Below are positions 5,747 through 10,472 of a stretch of DNA of 10,472 nt, one piece after another. This DNA is from Candidatus Zixiibacteriota bacterium (GTDB taxonomy: Bacteria; Zixibacteria; MSB-5A5; CAIYYT01). Every line of letters begins with the position of its first letter. Within the stretch, counting starts at the first letter, position 1. A program made the position numbers and the translations under genes. The notes below the pieces were generated by a model, which was not told the origin of the DNA, did no database searches, and saw only the letters and a list, made by a program, of their open reading frames with translations. The DNA is taken from positions 1-10,472 of the forward strand of contig CAUJJY010000407.1 of NCBI GenBank assembly GCA_963205155.1, given 5' to 3'.

Positions 5747-6823
5747 ATGACGCGAATATTAATGAAGGGCAATGAAGCCATCGCCGAAGCCGCTATCCGT
5801 GCCGGCGGTGTCCATTATTTTGCCTATCCGATAACGCCGCAGAGTGAAGTTGGCGAATATTTGGCTAAACGCCTACCCGAAGTCGGCGGCGTCTTTGTCC
5901 AGGCGGAATCTGAAGTCGCTGTCGGCAACATGCTGTTCGGCGCTGCTTCAACCGGCAAGCGCGTGTTCACTTCGTCTTCCAGTCCGGGCGTGAGCTTGAT
6001 GCAGGAAGCGATCTCGTACATGGCCGGTGCACAGCTGCCGGTGGTGATTATCAATATCATGCGCGGAGGTCCAGGGCTTGGCGGAATTCTTCCGGCGCAA
6101 TCGGATTACTTCCAATCCACCAAGGGTGGCGGGCACGGCGACTATCGTCTGCTCGTTCTCGCTCCGGCAAGTGTGCAGGAAGCCGTCGATCTGACCATGC
6201 TGGGATTTCACCTTGCCGACAAGTACCGCAATCCGGTGCTGGTAATTGGCGACGGTATGATTGGCCAGATGATGGAGCCGGTGGAGTTTCCGGATAAGTA
6301 CGACGAACCAGCGCTGCCCGCGAAAGATTGGGCGATCACCGGTGCCAAGGGTCGCAAGCCGTTGATCACGAAGTCACTGTTCCTCGATCCCTATGCACTT
6401 GAGCAGAACAACATCGTAATTCACGCAAAATACGAGCAAATGAAGGCGAACGAGATTCGCTTTGAACTATACAAAGTCTCCGCCAAGAACCGCATGCTGA
6501 TCGTTTCTTACGGCACTATGGCACGTATTTGCCAGACCGTTATCGATGATCTGGAAAGAGAAGGCGTCAGCATAGGTTTGCTTCGCCCGATCTCGCTGTG
6601 GCCATTCCCGGAGATGCAGATCCGCACTGAAGCGGCCAAACCAAATATCGAACGCGTATTGACTGTCGAAATGAGCATGGGGCAAATGGTCGAGGACGTT
6701 GACAAAGCCGTGCAGGGCAAGAAGCCGGTTGACTTCTTCGGTCGCACCGGCGGAATCGTCCCGGCTCCGGAAGAGGTTCGCGAGCGCATTCTGAAACTGC
6801 TTGATGGCAAGATGGCGAAGTGA
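5747..6823 (+). CDS. vorB: 2-oxoacid:ferredoxin oxidoreductase, alpha subunit (VorB/KorA-like)
   Basis: This subunit joins the beta, gamma and delta subunits to oxidise a 2-oxoacid with CoA, giving acyl-CoA, CO2 and reduced ferredoxin. The protein has 358 residues, normal for the short alpha subunits of four-subunit enzymes. It opens with LMKGNEAIAEAAIRAG and YPITPQ (27-32), the pyrimidine-binding (PYR) TPP domain. The conserved RGGPGLG (106-112) follows, and the transketolase-C-like domain fills the last third (SYGTMAR, LLRPISLWPFP). ATG 5747 is preferred to 5729 because GAGG (5738-5741) is 5 bases upstream and the family normally starts just before LMKGNEA; 5729 would overlap the ferredoxin gene. 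Sequence alone does not separate branched-chain 2-oxoacids from 2-oxoglutarate, so the symbol reflects closest resemblance only. Confidence 0.93.
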   Translation: MTRILMKGNEAIAEAAIRAGGVHYFAYPITPQSEVGEYLAKRLPEVGGVFVQAESEVAVGNMLFGAASTGKRVFTSSSSPGVSLMQEAISYMAGAQLPVVIINIMRGGPGLGGILPAQSDYFQSTKGGGHGDYRLLVLAPASVQEAVDLTMLGFHLADKYRNPVLVIGDGMIGQMMEPVEFPDKYDEPALPAKDWAITGAKGRKPLITKSLFLDPYALEQNNIVIHAKYEQMKANEIRFELYKVSAKNRMLIVSYGTMARICQTVIDDLEREGVSIGLLRPISLWPFPEMQIRTEAAKPNIERVLTVEMSMGQMVEDVDKAVQGKKPVDFFGRTGGIVPAPEEVRERILKLLDGKMAK

Positions 6824-6833
6824 GGTAAACGAA

Positions 6834-7610
6834 ATGAACGAAGTCAAAGACAGCGCCACGACCATTACTTTCGCCCGCCCGCAGGCTTTCAGTGATATGG
6901 TCACTCATTATTGTCCAGGCTGTACCCACGGTATCATTCATCGCCTCGTTGCCGAGACCATCGACGAACTCAACATTCGCGAACGCACTGTCGGCGTAGC
7001 GCCGGTGGGTTGTTCAGTGCTGATATACAATTATTTCAACGTCGATTTTCTCGAGTCCCCGCATGGCCGTGCCCCGGCACTGGCAACAGGGCTCAAACGG
7101 GTCAGCCCGGAGCTGATAGTATTCACGTATCAGGGTGATGGCGACCTGGCTTCAATCGGACTTAGCGAAATCGTGCATGCCGCCAATCGTGGCGAGAAGT
7201 TTACGACGATATTCGTCAATAACGCCATCTACGGCATGACCGGCGGACAAATGGCGCCGACGACCATGCCGGGACAGGTGACTTCAACTTCGCCTTACGG
7301 TCGTAATGTCGAAGAGGCCGGTTGGCCGATGCGTATCTGCGAACTGCTGTCAACCTTGCGCACTCCGGGATACATCGAACGTGTTGCCGTTCACACTCCG
7401 CAGAATATAGTTCGCACCAAGAAGGCGATTCGTACGGCTTTCCAGAATCAGATTGACCGCCGCTGTTTTTCGCTCATTGAGGTGCTCTCGACTTGCCCGA
7501 CCAACTGGGGACTGACACCGTGCGAAGCCACGAACTGGGTGCAGACCAATATGTCGCCGTATTATCCGCTCGGCGTTTTCAAGAAGCCCGAGCCAAGGAT
7601 CGAGGTGTAG
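6834..7610 (+). CDS. 2-oxoacid:ferredoxin oxidoreductase, beta subunit (TPP-binding, KorB-like)
   Basis: The beta subunit binds thiamine diphosphate and the proximal [4Fe-4S] cluster. The TPP-Mg motif begins at GDGD (101-104) and closes at NN (129-130) followed by IYGMTGGQ. Candidate cluster ligands fit the family: C27-x2-C30 (HYCPGCTHG), C60 (APVGCSV) and C221 (STCPTNWG). The length of 258 residues is typical. ATG 6834 is preferred to the in-frame 6801 because GAGGT (6822-6826), overlapping the alpha stop codon, is 7 bases upstream. The extra residues would also overlap the alpha gene. The stop is followed after one base by the gamma start, so the two are translationally coupled. The 2-oxoacid substrate cannot be read from the sequence. 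Confidence 0.94.
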   Translation: MNEVKDSATTITFARPQAFSDMVTHYCPGCTHGIIHRLVAETIDELNIRERTVGVAPVGCSVLIYNYFNVDFLESPHGRAPALATGLKRVSPELIVFTYQGDGDLASIGLSEIVHAANRGEKFTTIFVNNAIYGMTGGQMAPTTMPGQVTSTSPYGRNVEEAGWPMRICELLSTLRTPGYIERVAVHTPQNIVRTKKAIRTAFQNQIDRRCFSLIEVLSTCPTNWGLTPCEATNWVQTNMSPYYPLGVFKKPEPRIEV

Positions 7611-7611
7611 G

Positions 7612-8175
7612 TTGTCACAGTACGAAGTCACCTTCGCCGGATTCGGTGGACAGGGAATCATGACCGCGGGGCAGTTGTTGGCGTACGCGGGTATTCACGA
7701 GGGCAAGCAAGTTGTCTGGATACCGTCGTACGGACCGGAAATGCGCGGCGGCACAGCCTATTGCACAGTTGTGGTGTCGGACAGCCGCATCGGTTCGCCG
7801 ATTATTAATACTCCATTGGGATTGGTGGTTTTCAATCGTCCGTCACTGGAGAAGTTCGCGCCAAGAGTGAAGCCGGGCGGAACCATCATCGTCAATTCGT
7901 CACTCATCGATATCACTTCGAATCGCAATGATGTTGCCGAGATTCTCGTCCCCGCCAACGACATTGCGATCAAAGCCGGCAATGTCAAGACGGTCAACAT
8001 GATCATGCTGGGTGCCTTTGTCGGAGCTACCGAAGTGGTATCCTACAATACGTTGATCGAATTGGTGAAGGAGAAGATGGGAAAGAAGAAGGATCTGCTC
8101 GAAATGAATCTGCAGGTCGTCGACGAGGGGTATCATTTCGCCAAGTCGGCGCTAAGGGCCAAGGTGAAGGCATGA
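7612..8175 (+). CDS. 2-oxoacid:ferredoxin oxidoreductase, gamma subunit (KorC/VorA-gamma-like)
   Basis: The gamma subunit (187 residues) completes the oxidoreductase and contributes to CoA binding and subunit contacts. Family signatures are GFGGQG (10-15) near the N-terminus and PSYGPEMRGGTA (38-49), followed by a Rossmann-like fold with NTPLGLVVFN and KTVNMIMLGAF. The start codon is TTG: the frame has no ATG before the conserved GFGGQG, and GAGGTG (7602-7607) lies 4 bases upstream, inside the end of the beta gene. The 1-base gap from beta and the ATGA overlap with the following NuoE-like gene show tight coupling. That makes it likely that the NuoE/NuoF-like proteins are made in proportion to this enzyme. 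Confidence 0.93.
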   Translation: MSQYEVTFAGFGGQGIMTAGQLLAYAGIHEGKQVVWIPSYGPEMRGGTAYCTVVVSDSRIGSPIINTPLGLVVFNRPSLEKFAPRVKPGGTIIVNSSLIDITSNRNDVAEILVPANDIAIKAGNVKTVNMIMLGAFVGATEVVSYNTLIELVKEKMGKKKDLLEMNLQVVDEGYHFAKSALRAKVKA

Positions 8176-8624
8176 ACCACGATTTCTCAAAATTACCCGA
8201 TATCTTCGCCCGCCATCCGCAGGACGCGTCGTCGCTGATCATGATCCTGCAGGACATTCAGAAGGAGTACCGTTACCTGCCCTGCGAAGCGCTCAAGGAA
8301 ACGGCAGTCAAGTTGCAGGTTCCGTTAAGCAAAGTTTTCTCGGTCGCGACATTTTACAATGCCTTCAGTCTGAATCCCAAAGGCGAAAAAGTCGTACGCG
8401 TGTGCGTCGGCACCGCCTGCCACATTCGCGGCGCAAAGCTGATTCAGGATCAAATTGAAAACGAGTTGAAAATTAAGGCCGGACAGACAACACCTGACAT
8501 GAAATTCTCGCTCGAAGTCGTCGCTTGTGTCGGAGCCTGCGCGATGGCGCCCGTGGTCATTGTCAATGAGCAATATCACGGCTCGGTCAAGGTTACCGGT
8601 GCCAAGAAGTTGGTGAGGGGATAA
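8172..8624 (+). CDS. nuoE: NuoE/HydC-like [2Fe-2S] thioredoxin-fold subunit
   Basis: This 150-residue protein is homologous to complex I subunit NuoE and to the HydC/HndA subunits of multimeric hydrogenases and formate dehydrogenases. It has the N-terminal helical bundle (ILQDIQKEYRYLP, VPLSKVFSVATFYNAF) and a thioredoxin-like domain with all four ligands of a [2Fe-2S] cluster: C78-x4-C83 (CVGTAC) and C119-x3-C123 (CVGAC). It pairs with the NuoF-like flavoprotein encoded next to it. Its ATG overlaps the gamma-subunit stop (ATGA). No other complex I genes are in view, so a soluble NAD(P)H-linked module is more likely than respiratory complex I. The symbol denotes the family, not complex I membership. 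Confidence 0.92.
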   Translation: MNHDFSKLPDIFARHPQDASSLIMILQDIQKEYRYLPCEALKETAVKLQVPLSKVFSVATFYNAFSLNPKGEKVVRVCVGTACHIRGAKLIQDQIENELKIKAGQTTPDMKFSLEVVACVGACAMAPVVIVNEQYHGSVKVTGAKKLVRG

Positions 8625-8628
8625 TATC

Positions 8629-8892
8629 ATGAAAATCACGACATCCCAACATCTCGAACAATTGCGCTCGCTGTTCATCGCTGACGAAGCCAGACACAAG
8701 AAGAAGGTTATTGTCTGCTGCGGTACCGGCTGTCTTGCCAACGGGGCTGCGAAACTTGTGGAAGCTTTTCATTCTGCCCTGAAAGAGAACAACATCACCG
8801 ATTTCTCCGTCGAAGCCGTCAAGGAAACCGGCTGTCATGGCTTCTGCGAGCAGGGTCCGCTTGTGGTCATCGAGCCGCAGGGAACAATCTAA
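8629..8892 (+). CDS. [2Fe-2S] thioredoxin-like N-terminal module of a HydB/NuoF-type protein, ended by an in-frame TAA
   Basis: The frame encodes 87 residues equivalent to the N-terminal domain of long NuoF proteins (HydB/HndC type). Cluster ligands are C30-x4-C35 (CCGTGC) and C69-x3-C73 (CHGFC), followed by GPLVVIEPQG. In relatives the chain continues without a break as (aromatic)-Y-x-KVKPEDVPEIV. Here a TAA stands where the tyrosine is expected, and the same frame then reads IKVKPKDIPDII and stays open to the end of the window. The start ATG has GAGGGG (8615-8620) 8 bases upstream and lies 4 bases after the NuoE-like stop. Either this is a genuine standalone ferredoxin-like protein, or it is the first part of an interrupted gene. 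I favour an original single gene. Confidence 0.8.
   Translation: MKITTSQHLEQLRSLFIADEARHKKKVIVCCGTGCLANGAAKLVEAFHSALKENNITDFSVEAVKETGCHGFCEQGPLVVIEPQGTI
8890..8892 (+). other. In-frame TAA splitting the HydB/NuoF-like gene
   Basis: The stop interrupts ...EPQGTI-stop-IKVKPKD... at a position usually held by tyrosine, one base change away from TAC or TAT. The flanking codons are collinear with the family with no frame change. There is no homopolymer at the site. TAA is also the normal stop of the RNase, RRM and NuoE-like genes in this window, so general reassignment of TAA is excluded. Confidence 0.85.
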
Positions 8893-10472
8893 ATCAAGGT
8901 CAAGCCGAAGGATATTCCAGATATCATTTCCAAGTCTATACAGGGGCAGGAGATCATTACTGATCGTCTGTTTACCGATCCCGTGACCAACAAGCAGATC
9001 GAGAAATATAACGACGTCAAGTTCTTCAAACATCAGCACCGTTTGGCACTGCGCAATCTCGGCAAGATCGCTGCTCATTCGATCAAGGAATCGATCGCTG
9101 CCGGCGGCTACGCGGGAATTGCGAAAGCATTAACTACTATGACGCCTGACTCGGTGATTGCCGAAGTCGACAAAGCCAACCTGCGTGGTCGAGGCGGCGG
9201 CGGGTTCCCTGCCGGTCGCAAATGGAAGACATGCAAGTCGGTCGAATCCGACGTTCGCTATGTCATTTGCAACGGCGACGAGGGCGACCCGGGCGCATTT
9301 ATGGATCGTTCTATTATGGAAGGCGATCCGCACAGCGTGCTCGAAGGCATGATGATCTGCGCTTATGCAGTGGGGGCAAAGCAAGGTTACATCTATGTTC
9401 GCGAAGAGTATCCGCTGGCAGTGATCCATCTCCAGAAGGCAATCGATGACTGCATTGAGTATGGACTGCTTGGCGACAACATCTTGGGAACGGATTTTTC
9501 ATTTAACATCCGCATTGCCCGCGGAGCAGGCGCTTTCGTCTGTGGTGAATCATCGGCTCTCATGCGTTCGGTCGCGGGCGAAGTTGGCGAACCGCGCGCC
9601 AAGTACATCCGCTCTGTCGTTAAAGGTTTGCACGACAAACCGACGGTTCTTAACAATGTTGAAACCTATGTCAATGTACCGCTGATTATCGTTAAGGGTG
9701 CTGACTGGTTCAAGTCGATCGGCCGTCCGAATAATTCCGGTACCAAGGCTTTCTCGCTGGTCGGCAAGGTCCGCAACACCGGCCTGATTGAAGTCGCGAT
9801 GGGCACGACTCTGCGCGAGATCATTTACGACATTGGCGGCGGCATTCTTGAAGACCGCCCGTTCAAAGCCGTTCAGACCGGCGGGCCATCCGGCGGCTGT
9901 CTTCCCGATGCGATGCTCGATTTGCCGGTTGATTTCGACTCACTCACCGAGAATGGTTCGATGATGGGCTCCGGCGGCATGATTGTCATGGACAACAAGA
10001 CCTGCATGGTCGACGTCGCGCGATACTTTCTGAATTTTCTCGTCTCGGAGTCGTGTGGAAAATGCACGCCATGCCGCGAAGGTCTCTATCAACTGCACGA
10101 GATGACCATCAAAGTCTGCGAAGGCAAAGCATCGATGGAGGACCTGGAGAAGATCGAGAAGCTTTCCGATATGGTCGTTCTCGGCTCGCTCTGTGGTCTC
10201 GGCAAGTCCGGTCCGAATCCGGTGCTGTCGACACTTCGCTATTTCCGTGACGAATACATCGCACATATCCGCGACAAGAAATGCCCTGCCGGCGTCTGTC
10301 GCGAGTTGATTACCTATACCGTGATTGAAGAGAAATGTACCGGTTGTCTGGCTTGTATTACTGCCTGCGCCTACAATGCAATCACCGGCAAGAAGAAAGA
10401 ACCGCACTACATTCATCAGGATCGCTGCACCAAATGTGGCGCTTGTGAAGCGGTCTGCAAGTTTGACGCAAT
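8893..10472 (+). CDS. nuoF: NuoF/HydB-like FMN and Fe-S flavoprotein, body of the interrupted gene, 3' end outside the window
   Basis: This frame continues that of 8629-8892 and is open for 526 codons to the window end. It oxidises or reduces NAD(P)H through FMN. Counting from the ATG at 8629, it shows: the FMN/NAD glycine loop GRGGGGFP (187-194), CNGDEGDPGAFMDR (214-227) and GAGAFVCGESSAL (ending 311). Further on are the [4Fe-4S] ligands C476, C479, C482 (SCGKCTPCREG) and C522 (CGLG). A C-terminal 2x[4Fe-4S] domain follows with C570, 573, 576, 580 and C600, 603, 606, 610. This layout matches HydB/HndC rather than plain complex I NuoF. No convincing start follows the TAA: the first in-frame ATG (9139) would omit a conserved stretch and has no clear ribosome binding site; GTG 8983 and TTG 9043 also lack one. 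Confidence 0.85.
   Translation, partial: MKVKPKDIPDIISKSIQGQEIITDRLFTDPVTNKQIEKYNDVKFFKHQHRLALRNLGKIAAHSIKESIAAGGYAGIAKALTTMTPDSVIAEVDKANLRGRGGGGFPAGRKWKTCKSVESDVRYVICNGDEGDPGAFMDRSIMEGDPHSVLEGMMICAYAVGAKQGYIYVREEYPLAVIHLQKAIDDCIEYGLLGDNILGTDFSFNIRIARGAGAFVCGESSALMRSVAGEVGEPRAKYIRSVVKGLHDKPTVLNNVETYVNVPLIIVKGADWFKSIGRPNNSGTKAFSLVGKVRNTGLIEVAMGTTLREIIYDIGGGILEDRPFKAVQTGGPSGGCLPDAMLDLPVDFDSLTENGSMMGSGGMIVMDNKTCMVDVARYFLNFLVSESCGKCTPCREGLYQLHEMTIKVCEGKASMEDLEKIEKLSDMVVLGSLCGLGKSGPNPVLSTLRYFRDEYIAHIRDKKCPAGVCRELITYTVIEEKCTGCLACITACAYNAITGKKKEPHYIHQDRCTKCGACEAVCKFDA

Noticed and set aside
8890..8892. Reassigned stop codon (TAA as sense)
   Set aside because: TAA ends at least three other intact genes in the window, so general recoding is not tenable; site-specific readthrough remains open.

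Overview
The window reads as ordinary chromosomal DNA of moderate GC content from an anaerobic, probably Gram-negative and uncultured bacterium. TonB-type C-terminal domains suggest an envelope with periplasm and outer membrane. The oxygen-sensitive 2-oxoacid:ferredoxin oxidoreductase and NuoE/NuoF-type iron-sulfur proteins suggest fermentative or anaerobic respiratory metabolism. A candidate phylum such as Zixibacteria is possible, but that is only an impression; there is no rRNA gene or other marker here.

Left part (1-3453): the 3' end of an RNase E/G gene on the plus strand; an acidic protein of unknown function on the minus strand; a secreted protein with two TonB C-terminal domains on the plus strand; and a membrane-anchored metallophosphoesterase on the minus strand. 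Between the first two genes lies a REP-like hairpin. Between the second and third is a divergent promoter region.

Middle (3454-4759): a small glycine-rich RRM RNA-binding protein with a long leader and a clear intrinsic terminator, then about 450 bases without a gene. That stretch holds a palindromic repeat and, just before the next operon, a -10 element and several dyads, one of them resembling a Rex or CRP/FNR operator.

Right part (4760-10472): one tightly packed plus-strand operon of at least seven genes, with gaps of 1 to 23 bases and one ATGA overlap. The order is: a SIMIBI-type P-loop NTPase, a 2x[4Fe-4S] ferredoxin (delta), the alpha, beta and gamma subunits of a 2-oxoacid:ferredoxin oxidoreductase of the Kor/Vor type, a NuoE-like [2Fe-2S] protein, and a NuoF/HydB-like flavoprotein that runs off the window. 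Together they suggest oxidation of a 2-oxoacid to acyl-CoA, with electrons passing through ferredoxin to or from an NAD(P)H-reactive FMN/Fe-S module.

The most striking feature is an in-frame TAA (8890-8892) inside the NuoF/HydB-like gene. It separates the N-terminal thioredoxin-like [2Fe-2S] domain from the otherwise intact flavoprotein body. It could be a real gene split, a nonsense mutation, readthrough or a sequence error. No tRNA, rRNA, CRISPR array, insertion sequence or phage gene was recognised.
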